Assembly: GCA_950295325.1 (NCBI GenBank)
Contig: OX485809.1
Span: 38,011,081-38,075,080 of the forward strand
DNA length: 64,000 bases
Direction: 5' to 3'
Source: Polytrichum commune
Taxonomy: Eukaryota > Streptophyta > Polytrichopsida > Polytrichales > Polytrichaceae
Shown here: positions 23,819-35,252 of the stretch, piece by piece
How the letters are laid out: each line of letters begins with the position of its first letter
Numbering within the stretch: position 1 is the first letter of the stretch
Translations under genes and position numbers: made by a program
The notes under the pieces: generated by a model
What the model was told of the DNA's origin: nothing
Databases searched by the model: none
Seen by the model: the letters and a program-made list of their open reading frames with translations, nothing else

Positions 23819-24212
23819 GAGCATCCTCAGTCGGTCTAGGTAAAGCTCACTGCAAACCAAGACCTATCTTGCTTAAAATTGCTCAAAATTTAGAGGGAGT
23901 GCACCAAATCTTGCTTAAAATGGACAGATCCTCCCACACTCCCTCTAAATGTCAAAAATTTGGAGGGAGTGTGGGAGGATCTTTCCATTTTAAAGCAAGA
24001 TTTGGTGCACTCCCTCTAAATTTTGAAAATGTGGTGTTTTCAATGAGGGATTTCACCTACGTCAAATTTTTACAATTCTTTTTTCTTGAGAAATATCTCA
24101 CGTTTATTTAGGTGTGCTTCTAATGATGGTAATTTTAGTTTCTAATTTTAGGTCAGTCAAAAGATAGGTTTTGGTTTGCAGTGAGCTTTACCTAGACCGA
24201 CTGAGGATGCTC
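23819..24212 (+). mobile_element. Tourist-like (Harbinger) MITE with internal long hairpin
   Basis: The termini are GAGCATCCTCAGTCGGTC and its complement, and the inverted repeats continue for about 50 bp (through AAGCTCACTGCAAACC). It is flanked by TTA on both sides (23816-23818 and 24213-24215). GAGCATC-type ends with a TTA/TAA target are typical of plant Tourist MITEs. The 106-codon frame across it is an artefact of the repeat. It holds a second, nested inverted repeat (23890-24021). Confidence 0.88.
23890..24021. repeat. Near-perfect ~55-60 bp hairpin inside the Tourist MITE
   Basis: The left arm runs from TAGAGGGAGTGCACC to CACACTCCCTC. The right arm, GAGGGAGTGTGGG to GGTGCACTCCCTC, is its inverted copy with only a few bulges. 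The loop is about 20 nt. A transcript would fold into a long double-stranded stem suitable for Dicer-like cleavage. Confidence 0.85.
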
Positions 24213-24415
24213 TTATGAGGGCAATCAATCACATGTTGCCACCACATAATTTTTTTAACTTTGTACGCTCAAAATATATAGATCTCATCTATCTTGACAA
24301 TACATGAGACTCTAGTGAGCGGTTAAATTGACTCGGTTGACTATGGAGCCTTCAACATTAGGGATCAACCAAATAGTCATTATTCAAGTACACTTTACAG
24401 TAGAGCAAAAATATC

Positions 24416-25112
24416 TAAGGTAGAGGATGCTAAAACCAATACCCCATCCAAAAGCAACACTGTAAACGCCTCTCAACCGCCAACACTCTACTTCCTTGAA
24501 TTGTTCCCCATGGAAAAGGAGTGCATGGGCCCCACTAATGAACGGGTTTAGGTGTCGTTAGTGGCGCCACCTCATAATGGGCCTCCACTACCTCCATACA
24601 GGGTAGGTAACGGGCTCCATTCTATCTTGGGTTAGCTCAAGGTGGGTTTAGGGTGGCTTGTCAGTGCCTATTCTAGCCATTCTATTCGGGGGAAGGGGGG
24701 GTCACTTCTATTCATGGGCACAAAGGGGGTCCGGCCCTGGGATGCAAGGAGACAACCTGCAACTGAACCGGATGGGATCATGGAGGTGGTCATGTGGCTT
24801 TTGTGTTCCGCTACTAGTTGGGCTTTGATATATCTTGGGTCTAGTACCCAACTATGTTGGGTTGAGGTTAGGTAGCGAAGGCAGGGGTCCTCGTTATATA
24901 AAAGGTTATCATACACATGCCTAGGGGTTGGATTAATGAAGCTAGTGGTTTTGACTTTGAATATTCATCAAATATTCAATTGAGGCTAATGTTTTTCCTT
25001 TATACCTATCTTTATCCCAAAGGCTAATATGAATCTATATTTTGTATATCAACCACACAGCCATATGTATGTGCAATAGCTTAAAGTGTTAGTTTAAGCA
25101 CCCTCTACCTTA
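24416..25112 (+). mobile_element. TAAGGTAGAGGG family, copy 3
   Basis: It aligns end to end with the copies at 1295 and 2283. It starts TAAGGTAGAGGATGCTAAA and ends TAAGCACCCTCTACCTTA, about 697 bp. It has more substitutions than copies 1 and 2 show to each other. It is non-coding. Confidence 0.8.
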
Positions 25113-26405
25113 AAGCAATTGAGAGATGATTGGCAATGACATGGATCCTCAAATGAACAACCTTAAATAGTTTGAAGTTTCTATTAATAAGATGGGAACA
25201 CATGAAACAATTAATGACCACCACTAGTGGACTAGACTAGGAGTAGAATTACTCTTATGTGGGCCCAAAATGGCTATTTATAAAAAGTGGCGGCTTGAAA
25301 AGATGCAGTGATTGGTGGGATATGTCTTGTTTCACACCAGTGGGGATCATTTTTGGGTGACATTGAGTCTAACCATTTTGTGTGCATTCATATGCAGAGT
25401 AGGAAATTTTGATGCTCAGATTAGGGAGACTCCCCTATACAAGTAGGGCGTTTGACTTTCTTGCCTCTTTGGGAAAAAATGTACCTAATTACTTACACGG
25501 AATAAAATTGTGAAACAATTTGCATCCTTCATTATTTCCTCTGCTCCATCCTTGAAAAATATTGCACAAACTTCAAGGAACTCTTTCTAGCCGATTCAAC
25601 TCATTTTCATCCTTTATGGCATTTAATGCCACTTACTGTTTGAAATTTACGGAATAAAATAACTTGTTATTCAAGTGCTTGATTTTTTACAAGCGAAAAT
25701 TGAATAGGTTGTTCTGACTTGATAAAATATAAAAGACTTGGGTTGGTAAAATATTACATTCCCAATAAATAGTTATAGCACTTGTGTAACTCCAAATAGT
25801 AAGTGACACCAAATGCCATAAACTATATAGTACCTCAAAGCTCAATGTGGATGTATCAATCCACACGGGGTCTACAAGAGGCTATTTAATGAATGATCTT
25901 TGTACAAAATATGCATAGGATGTGGATATTGCTTCCAAGTACTATGTAGATAGTAGGAGTAGGCTATTGTGAGTTTCAAAATAAGTTACAATTCTCTATA
26001 CAGGGCCTATACTTTCTAACACTTTAAGTGTTGGAAGCATCAAAATTCCACAAAATTCCACAAGTCAGTAATGCATGCTTATTATTTGAGTGATTGAAGA
26101 GCATTATGATGTATAAATCAGGCATATTGAATACTTTCTATGTTTTACTTACATGTATGTATACTACAGTAGTGTATGATTTAGTTCAATGGTCATTTGA
26201 AAGTGATTCTCGTCTTCCAATACGAAATTTTAAGACAAGGGCATTAACATTTGGGATTGAGTGACACACATTATTTTGTGTTTTATGTGTATAAGTACAA
26301 TAATATGGCCCACATCCCTTCCTCAAAGTCCTTAGCAGTGCGAAGTGAGTGCATGGAAAATATGAGACACCAAAGGGTCAAGATTTTGCAACCAACTCAT
26401 GTATG
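25113..26405. other. Gene-less stretch
   Basis: AT-rich DNA with no recognised gene, RNA or window-specific repeat family. Confidence 0.5.
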
Positions 26406-26407
26406 TA

Positions 26408-27971
26408 CAGTGACTCCAAAGACCAAGTCTATGCATCAAACAAGGACTTTCATGGGCATTTCACAAAAAGATATTGATATATTTCGGAAATGTAAAATGT
26501 AATTATAAAAGAATTAGAAGTTGACTTTTAGATGATGCCATAATGATGTCATCAACTTCACTAGGGTTCCAGTGAGAGAGGAAGTGAGACATCGACGTTT
26601 ACAAAGACTCAGTTTTTGAGGCGTCGCTTGCTACCTTTTTTGAGAGCTCTCATTTTCTTGTTTCTTCATCGTTTTGAGTAAATAAAAAATTCGAGGGTTT
26701 CGTGTGTATCGTGTCGAATACTTCTTGTTTCTTTGTGGAGATTGTATAGAAAGATGAGACCTATTTCACGAGAGAAAGAGCAAAATATTATAACCTTGAT
26801 AGAGAAGAGGGAGGAGTGATAGAGAGATTGCAAAGAGTGTGGGTTTGGCACAATCTACAGTTAATAGAGTGAGAAAGAGGCTTTCTACAAGTGTAGCATT
26901 GTCTAAAGGAGGTCGTCCTAAGGTCCTAACAGAGTGGGAGAAGTGTTATGCTTCACGGCTAGTTATTGTTGGCGGTTTAGAAACTACAACAGAGGCATCA
27001 AAAGTGCTTCGAAGAGAGATGAGTGTTATGATGTGCGACAATACCTCGAGGAATGCGTTGAGAGAACAAGGATTATGTTCTTTTACAAAGGTTAAGAAGC
27101 TTGTTTTTAGTTGGAAGAACATCAAAGACAGATTTCGCTTTGCTCAAATGCACAAAGATTGGACTGTGAGTGATTGGGAGTGGGTGGTGTTTAGTGATGA
27201 AACTAAAATATCGTCGTTTCAATTCATATGGGAGGACTTGGTGTTGGATAGAGGACAAAGAAAACATCTATGTGCGTGTTGTGAACCAAATTGTGAAGCA
27301 TGGTGGAGGCTCTATAATGCTTTGGGGTTGTTTGACTTGTAGATGATTGGGGTCATTGCATAATATACAAGGGCACTTGAATGCTAGAGGCTACATCGCA
27401 ATTTTAGAGCAAGATTTGTGTAGTACATTGCTTGCACTTGGGTTTAATATTGAAGAAATCATTTTTCAACAAGACAATGTTGCCGTGCATACAACCAAGA
27501 TTGTTTGAGAATGGTTTGGGAAGCAACCATTTTGTGTTCTAGAGTGGCCTGCACAATCCCCTGACTTAAATCCTATTGAGCACATATGGGCATTACTGAA
27601 ACAACGATTGAACTCATACTCTAGTCCTCCTAGTGGTATTCTTCAATTATGGGTTCGAGTGCAAGAAGTTTGCAACTTTATTAGTCTAAAGGAGTGTAGA
27701 GGATTGTATGCTAGCATGCTTGATGGAATTGCAGTTGTTCAAGTGTCTTCTACACTGTAGTGCAAAAACCAAGTCTATGTACATACTTTTCTTCAACATC
27801 TTTATCAACTTTGTTGTAATTGAAATCATGATTTTATCATTATAGTGGTGTGTAGAACTTTATACTCTATAATTTTTGTTTTATAACTTTTGATTTCGAT
27901 CACTCTTGTTTCCAACATCCTCATTTGAAGTTTCAAGTTCCTTGCAAAGACTCGGTTTTTGGGAATCACTG
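26408..27971 (+). mobile_element. Complete Tc1-like element, 1,564 bp, inactive
   Basis: The termini are CAGTGACTCC at 26408 and the complement of CAGTGATTCCC at 27971, with inverted repeats of about 28 bp ending AGTCTWTGCA. A TA precedes the left end (26406-26407); the right flank is a TG/TA microsatellite where the TA partner is lost or shifted. The size matches Tc1 elements (about 1.6 kb) and a decayed transposase fills the centre on the same strand. Each terminal segment of about 210 bp also holds an inner, inverted copy of the terminal motif (26601-26623 and 27761-27780). Confidence 0.88.
26754..27760 (+). pseudogene. Tc1-like transposase remnant (DD34E)
   Basis: The transposase catalyses cut-and-paste transposition in the nucleus. 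In order, a broken frame gives an N-terminal helix-turn-helix (SVGLAQSTVNRVRKR, about 26835-26880), the first catalytic Asp in VVFSDETK (about 27187-27210), GGGSIMLWGC (about 27310), the second Asp in FQQDN (about 27466-27480) and the third acidic residue in [11 protein letters not shown] (about 27557-27590). Thirty-four residues separate the last two, the Tc1 spacing. At least three frameshifts and an in-frame TGA (about 27508) inactivate it. Plant mariner-like elements normally have DD39D, so this lineage is unusual for a plant; that comparison is from general knowledge. Confidence 0.92.
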
Positions 27972-29970
27972 TGTGTGTGTATATATATAAAAAATAAAAA
28001 TAAAATTAAGTTCACACCTGGAACTTACCTTTAAGTTAGAGGCGGACATTGTTCCCGGATGTACTTATCGACAAGTTTCCTTAACCACACCCTTAACCCT
28101 CCGATTTTGATCGCATTGTTAATGGTAAGCCGACCACATAAAAATAGCCCCGTTTACATGCTCTTGTGAGTAACTTATTTAATGTGAGTTAAGTTCTCAC
28201 GAAGTTGGCTTAGCTTTGGCCCAAATGTGAACCTAGCTAACTCTACCTTTGAAAATAAGCTTACTTTACCCTAGGATCCCCCCCCCCAGAGTGACTAGGA
28301 TTTCATATGGTACTAGAAGTGTGCATGTGTTTCTTGTTGTTAAAGGAAACCTTGTCCATTGCAACTGGCTGGAAAATATACATAAATAAGTCAACAAGGC
28401 ATTTAAAAATCCCAAAAATGCTACCATGAGTCGTAACATAGAGTTGTAGAGGACAAGTTTTCTTGTAGTAAGGGACCATGTCACCATAGGTTGAGAAAAA
28501 GTGGACTTAAACAACATTTTTTTTGGGGAATTGGGCTCAACTCATCATTAATGTCAATTGGACCATGTTGAAAGACCATGGCATGTGATTGTAGTTTAGG
28601 TCCACTTTTCATTTGACACTATATGTTTGATATAGTGTGACATTACAATTGATGTATTATGTAAATGACAATGGTCTCCACAACATGAATTTAGAATGTA
28701 TCCCATTCTAACTATCTGTAATTGCCACTTGGATTGATTGTAAGATCATTTTCATGGGTTGATGATGATATAACATTGTAGTCCTACCCACTTTGTACCT
28801 TTTCTAAACCAGAAGGGATAAGTGTAGGCTAGCCTAGCTAGTCCCATGGCCAATGCAATTCAACCTTACACTTGATGCAAATCTCAGCCTACATGTCATT
28901 TGATTCTTGGCATTGACCCGCCCAACAGATGTGCCACGCAACCCATGTGGGTTACTTGCAATGGCTAACTTTTATAATTTATTATACAAGACAAGTCTAA
29001 GCCCAAAGATAACCAATGAGGCAAGCCCAAGATTCTCACATGTCAGTTCAATGTGGCAGATAAAACGATACTCGTGTTGTTCAATATGTAAGGGAACACC
29101 AACATAAAAGGGGAATCATGCCCAAAAATCTCTTGGCCTCACAGTGCAAGAGCATACTATTGAGTAATGTTATGAAATTAAAAACAATCAGATGCATAGT
29201 AGAGTTATCCACAAAGTATCTCAAGGTGGGGTTAAACTATTATGAGCTCATGATGTGCCACGTCCATCATGGTGGCCTAATTTATGAATTTTAGATTTGA
29301 AATGAATATAATATACTTGAATATTGTATATATTGGACCTCCTCGGATGTTTCTCCTTTCATAACATTATTATTAAGTAGCTAGACAATGGTCTTTTTCC
29401 ATACAAAAAGAGATTGAGAATTAAAAAATGTGATGAATTATAGTTGCTTGTCAAAAACTCTACAGTGATGATAATTTCCTAATTATGAACATACTAAAAT
29501 ATCATTTGTCTAAATATTACATGTATATTAGGATTTCAAACTTGAAGAGATGCTCCTTAAGACCATATGCATAGTTATCATATATCATTTCACCTAGATG
29601 ATTTGGAAGTTCAAGATTTGTGTTCAAAATAGTTAATATTAAGTTTCGCAACCCACGTGATTCATAAAATGATTCATAAAACCTACATTGCACCTATTTT
29701 TATATATGGTTTAGACTACATTAATCCTAAGCATCCACATTTTCAAATCAATGTCCTGTGGTGTGTATTTAGCATGCATTATGCACACCATTAGACATTC
29801 TATTATGCAAATTTGAATAGATGTACTAAGAAGAATCTATCATACATGATCCGTTCCAACCACACCAAATTGTCTTTCCAAATGTTGCATCATCTTCCAC
29901 GACATGCATGTCCACTACCATGATGTCATATACTACGAGAGAATTGACTTTGCAATTGTTGCGTCAACTT

Positions 29971-30029
<59 letters not shown>

Positions 30030-31119
30030 ACCTTTATCATAGCCGTGAGCTCATATGTGAACCTAAAACATGTTGACTGAGCATGGATATGGAACAAGAG
30101 AACTTATCAAACATGTTATCTAATTTAGAAGTCGTTATCTTTTGTATCGAGTTTCTAATCAATGAGAGAATCAATTTTCATCAGCATTTAACATTGGGGA
30201 CTCAGGACACTAGGTATACAATATGTCTACAAAGTTGCATGCAAAGGTTGTTTTTTGGGAGAGGGTTATAAATCTTGGTCCAAGCTTAGCGTTATGCTAC
30301 TTTATAATGCCATCTATCATTTGCCACCCTTCACTAATCTATCAATTACTCAATGTTTAACCTATCACCCTACATAATTTAAGACTTAATTTATGACTTA
30401 GTTTTTCGTAAACACCCCCACAATATATGCTCCAAAGTATAGAGCATGCAAGCATTGCAAGTAAAACGCAATCCACCAACAACGGCTGGGAATGAAACAA
30501 CCCAACACCAACAATCGCCACAAGGAATGCACAAAGGTGACATGTACGACTTAAAACTTGAAAAATAGTTGCAGTCAACTTATGTAAACAAACGAACCTC
30601 GTGGTGGGCACTTAATATATTATTGCATCCATTTGTTTGGGGGTTATTATATATGGGACCTTTATTTGAATGCACCCTATTCCTAATTTAAAAACGTCAC
30701 TTTCTTCAATTCTATTGATCCTTTCGTTCCTTACACGGTGCAGGAAGCATAAAATTATTACACACTTTGTTTGTTATAAGTGTATCTCTTGACAAAAAAT
30801 TACAAATAAAAATAAAATGTTGCATCATGGCATGTTCACCCATGGTCACTTCAACTTTACGTGTCCATGTATAAGACAAGGTAGGACGACAACTCGTTTC
30901 CTAACCAATGAGAGATTTAAGAAAGCGGTGGTTGTGGTCATTGGTCACTATAATAAACTAGCCCTGAGGCTTGTTTGAGGTGGGGCCCTCAAGAGTTTTT
31001 TTTAACTTATAAAAATCTTTGTAACTTTGAGTTGGGTAGTTTGCACCCATTTGGGTAACATAACCCTACATGAAAATTTTGTGAAGAGAAAAATAATAGA
31101 GGCTAGAAATTAGGTCAAT
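27972..31119. other. Gene-less stretch
   Basis: No gene is recognised. It contains a TG/TA microsatellite at 27971-27988, a poly-C run at about 28279 and an (AG)n tract at 29972-30027. The short frames have no motif. Confidence 0.5.
29972..30027 (+). repeat. (AG)n microsatellite
   Basis: About 27 uninterrupted AG dinucleotides. Confidence 0.97.
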
Positions 31120-31505
31120 TTATGAGCCGTGACGTACCATCCATGTATGAGGACTACATGAGTGGTATGTGGCAAGATGTGCCTTGCCTCATCTCCAATG
31201 AACACCTATACTTGATTTTTGAATGGTTGGATGTGGATCTAAGAACAAATACCAAAAAAAGACATGTTTTCAAAAGAGATTGGATTACACGCTCAAAATC
31301 TATTAATCATTCCAGACGCATTCGTTAACGTAATTAGGGAGACCTATATGGTCATTTAATAGCTCGGAGAACCTTCACTTGGACAATGAGTAGAATGTCC
31401 ATAGAAACTCCAAAACTTATGAGGAGAGTGGCAGGTACGATTTGAATAACGTGTTAATCATCTCACATTAATTGCATGTTCCTGAGAGAAAGGTGTCCAT
31501 TTAAG
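31120..31505 (-). mobile_element. Diverged TAAGGTAGAC-family copy, reverse orientation
   Basis: In reverse orientation it shares the interior of the family (GGATGTGGATCTA, GAAAAGAGATTGGAT, GGTCATTTAATAG, CACATTAATTGCATGTTC) with 33220-33562 and 56482-56874. The ends are decayed and approximate. Confidence 0.55.
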
Positions 31506-31724
31506 ACCCACTTACACTAGTACCATACAACACGTGACATCCTTCAGATTCATGTTGAGAATCATATCAATTCTTCCGTATATGCACCCTCTACTCAGTG
31601 CCCAAAGAGATTTTCAGGCATAGTTGGTCAAAAATCCTTGTGTTACCTTTTTTGGGGGGGGGGCACAAATTGAAAATTCAATTGCAGAAAGAATCCATAA
31701 TACAACCAACCCGGCTGAACCAAC

Positions 31725-31905
31725 GCAAAAAATCCTAGTGTTTCCAAGTCCAACTGGTTGCATGTTGTGATTTTTCTGTTTTTCTTTCATAATTTGGAGT
31801 ATGATCTGTAGATTCCTCTATAATGGTCAGTGATCCTCCTATAGTCTTGAACTTCATTTGTTTATATCTCGCACTCAACCAAGTTCATCTGGGAGTACAC
31901 AAAAT
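31725..31905 (+). repeat. Dispersed repeat A, copy 1
   Basis: It aligns with 47355-47520 and, inverted, with 38750-38950. Shared text includes CCAAGTCCAACTGGTTGCA, TGTTGTGATTTTTC, TCTTGAACTTCA and ACTCAACCAAGTTCAT. Copy 3 is split by a GGGCC element, and this copy supplies the undisturbed site. The family is unknown. Confidence 0.65.
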
Positions 31906-32740
31906 GGTCCTATCATTATCGGCCAAAGTAAGTTTCTAGACTCCATGCTAATTTTCATAATGATAATTATTGTGGACCACATTATTCTTCAGCCCATGCT
32001 AAATTTCTAGTAGAAAATTAGTGTGAGCCACAATGATTTTTTATTAAAGAATTAATGTGGGTGATCATTTTATTTTGTGCTACTTTTGTCCTTATACTAA
32101 TATTTAGCGTGTGGATCCAAAGTCTTCATGAGGACTTGAGGAAAAGACCCAGGGCCTTGGACCCACGTTCATTGCACCCTAACTAGAAAATTAGTGTGGC
32201 CCACACTAATTGCTTCCATGCTAATTGTCCACCCACACTAATAGGACCATTTAGTGTAGTAATCAATTCTCTTCGTTCAACGCCCCTACTTCAATTAGAC
32301 TCCATTGGGGCTCCATGGATGGATCTTTGACATGTCTTTAGATACTCGGGGGGTTCATTGGCAAAAAATCGTAGAACAACGTGCGATAAAAAAATAGGGT
32401 CTAATATATTCATTGTAGATAAATTTTGTAAAAAAACTTACATATAATATAGGGGGTTTTAAAATAATGAAAAAGGATTACATGTAAAATACCATCACAC
32501 CTTTATTTTGAAAAATACCATACCTTATAATCTTTTCTGCAAGGTAAATAGCCCCCCAATAAATAGGTCCCGAACGCACGTGTATGCAAAATATAAGAGG
32601 GAGTGAACCCCCTGAGTTTAGATATCATCTAAGATATGTACAAAGGGGTCAATCCAAAAATTGACCTCCCTTAGATTTTGATAGAATTATTCTCAAATGT
32701 TTTGCAATATGACCCTATTCTCAGCACTTCTAACTTCACA
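31906..32740. other. Gene-less stretch with hAT fragment
   Basis: No gene is seen. Positions about 32375-32560 contain ACAACGTGCGATAAAA and AATATAGGGGG, matching inner blocks of the window's hAT family, so this is probably a worn fragment. Repeated CACACTAAT motifs around 32020-32260 hint at another small inverted-repeat element that I could not bound. Confidence 0.4.
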
Positions 32741-33125
32741 TAAGGTAGACATGTCTTAGTTGAATACTTACCCTCTATGCCCACTTATAGTAGGATATGA
32801 AACACGCAATTAGTGTGAGATGATTAGCAAATCCAAATCGTACCCGTAGCCATTTGCTTCATAACTTTTGGAGTTCGTGTGAATATCTTATTCGTTTTCA
32901 AAGTGAAGATTTGTGTGCTCGTTAAGTGGTCATATATTGTAGGTCCTACCAATCATGTTAATAGTTGAGCCTAGAATAATTCGCAAATTTTGAGCATGTA
33001 GTCCAACCTCTTTTTATCTCATGTTTTTCTCCTGGTGTTGCTTCTTAGATCCACACCTAATCACATACCACTTAAATATAGGTGTCCAAATTAATGTTGT
33101 GTTGGATTTAGGCACATCTACCTTA
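32741..33125 (+). mobile_element. MITE, TAAGGTAGAC family, best-preserved copy
   Basis: 385 bp, from TAAGGTAGACATGTCTTAG to TTTAGGCACATCTACCTTA. The inverted termini share TAAGGTAGAYRTG. The copies at 21353-21682 and (inverted) 56482-56874 confirm the boundaries. Flanking TAA/TTA is compatible with a 3-bp Harbinger target. It is non-coding. Confidence 0.75.
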
Positions 33126-33219
33126 CAATTTCCAACATTGAAGATACGAATGTGACATACACCTAAAGCTATAACAATTCAAGTAAGGTTTTATGCATGC
33201 CTTTCATGGTCACTTTTTT

Positions 33220-33562
33220 AAGTAAGACAACTATATATTAGTGGTGTGTGGTTTGATGTGGATCTAGGACATCAAGTAGACATTTGATTAGAAGAGATTG
33301 ACTATGTGCTCAAAGTTTGTTACCCAATTCAAGCTCAAGAGTCAACATAAATGGGGCCACATGTATCACCATTTAATGAGCTTGAGAATCTTCACTTTCA
33401 CAATGAAGAAGTCATTCATGTGAGCTCCAAAGATCATGACACAAATGGCTAAAGACACAATTTGGGATCAATAATCATCTTGCATTAATTGTATGTTCTA
33501 CACCCTAGCAAAAGTGGGTGCATAGCTAAAACTGGCAATTTAAGGCATACTTGCCTTAGCTC
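33220..33562 (-). mobile_element. Diverged TAAGGTAGAC-family copy, reverse orientation
   Basis: It lies just beyond the copy at 32741, in opposite orientation. It shares GATGTGGATCTAGGA, AGAAGAGATTGACTA, ACCATTTAATGAGC and TCTTGCATTAATTG with its relatives, and ends near GGCATACTTGCCTTA. Confidence 0.6.
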
Positions 33563-33985
33563 TTAATGAGACATATACCACCCCTTCGATCCATAGTTCA
33601 TAGGGGGGTTCCGAAGGGGAGATTCATGCCTCATTAAGAACTACTCAAAGTTGTTGTGAGTTAAAGTGCAAATTAGATATATATATGTGAAACATCTTTC
33701 CATGAACTATATACGTTTCATATGGCTAGAAGTCGCAAATCGGGAAGAATACCATTTCAAGTTTCATAATTGAAGTTGAGATGCAAAAATTATAAGATTC
33801 TAAAGCAAAGACTTTGTGAGGATTCTATTTCCCTTCAAACGATCATATAGACCACACAAGGCTAGCTAAGAAGGGTATGATACTTAAGGATGGTCAACTA
33901 GGCTGACAAACAAAGACGTGACATTCCAAGAGACATTGGAATTGGATTGGCAGTAGACAAGATTAGTCTTTCCACAACGTGTCAA

Positions 33986-34180
33986 AACCGACCATGACTT
34001 CTTTGTAGTTGGCAACCTCCTCCGCACTCTTGAGGGCCCTAGTCTAAGCAACTCTAGCATGTTCAAGAAGGCCTTAAGTTGCCACATTTTTTTGGTTCAC
34101 TTTCTTTTTATCCCACCAGGTGTTGTTGAGGGTCATGCATGTATCTCTCAATCCAAATAGTCCTATGCAAAGTTTCCCTA
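33986..34180. repeat. Dispersed repeat B, copy 2
   Basis: It aligns with 17945-18150. The minus strand carries a 67-codon open frame (33884-34087) reading through the homologous part, again without a recognised domain. Confidence 0.5.
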
Positions 34181-34715
34181 AAACGAGGTCAAGAACTTGT
34201 GAAGGGAGTTGGGGATTTACTTACCACAGCATGAGAACCATCACCATATGTTGCAAAACATTGTCAATATATGAGTCCTCAACAAATGTCCTATGTCACT
34301 TGAAGAAACATGCGAATCTAGCACCGTGACAAATATACGGATTTTCTAGTGACGTAAAGACAACTTTCCAAGGACAAGTATCATGTACCAAGGACTCGTA
34401 TGCTTGTAGTGAAAGTAGGTCCATCAGAAGATACTTGATTGGACACTTGAGATGTATTTAAATATGTTTTTTTCCATAATTATGGCCAAAGAGCAACCCA
34501 CGATAACTTAATCAATAAGAAGGTGAGGGTACAGCCACTCAGCGTGAATCCCAATACACCAATGAGCAAGAGCCACCTGTCCCAAGATTGTTATTATTGT
34601 TGTTATTTCGTTTGAAGAGGAGACTTAGGTTAGCTCGTGTAGAAGACCCGAGCCTAGGGCACGCGGTTACAAACACGGTTGCCTTTTGAAATCACAACTT
34701 AGTAAGATCCCAACT

Positions 34716-35252
34716 AGCTATGCTTTCAAATCCGTCCTTCTTCTTAGCTTGGCGCGTAGTTTGTTGGGTAAAAATTGGTCGATGGTTTTGACTGTCTTTG
34801 CGTATGGAGATTGAGGAAAAAGGAACATTGGTGCACTTTGTACCAATGTGGATGTGAGCCCATTAGCCTTGTAATGTACGCGGTGAGCTCGGTGACATTT
34901 TAGGGTTTTGGTGCTCTCTTTTCAAAAGATGGGATCAAATGAGATCGCCAGTTTACTGATTCGTGACTCACTTGTTTTCCTAGGTACATATATGTTTTGT
35001 CAGTTTGCTATGGGGGTGTGACGAGGGTTTGTCTGGTGTCTACCTTGTTGATGTTTGACTAGTATGGATATGTGTTGTCCCAGTCTTTTCCACCTATGCG
35101 TATGACACGTTGCTTCAATGTGGTTCCCACACTATTATGAGACAGTGGGGAACGGTAGGGTACATCACCACCACCGCCACAATGTTTTGCATTGGATACT
35201 AGATATTAGGTATGTAAGGTGTTTAATGGTTGTTGGGTGAATTTCTTTCATT
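34716..35252 (+). repeat. Direct tandem duplication, unit 1
   Basis: About 537 bp starting AGCTATGCTTTCAAATCC. It is followed immediately by a second, diverged copy. Shared blocks include CATCCTTCTTCTTAGCTTGG-like text, GCACTTTGTACCAATGT, CAAAAGATGGG, GTGTGACGAGGGTTTGT and GTGGGGAACGGTAGGGTAC. It holds the empty site (TTGTCCCAGTCTTTTCC, about 35075-35091) for the hAT insertion in unit 2. There is no recognised coding content and no internal region that would make this an LTR pair. Confidence 0.85.

Noticed and set aside
23791..24111. 106-codon plus-strand frame
   Set aside because: It spans the Tourist MITE and its internal hairpin; the apparent protein is translated repeat.
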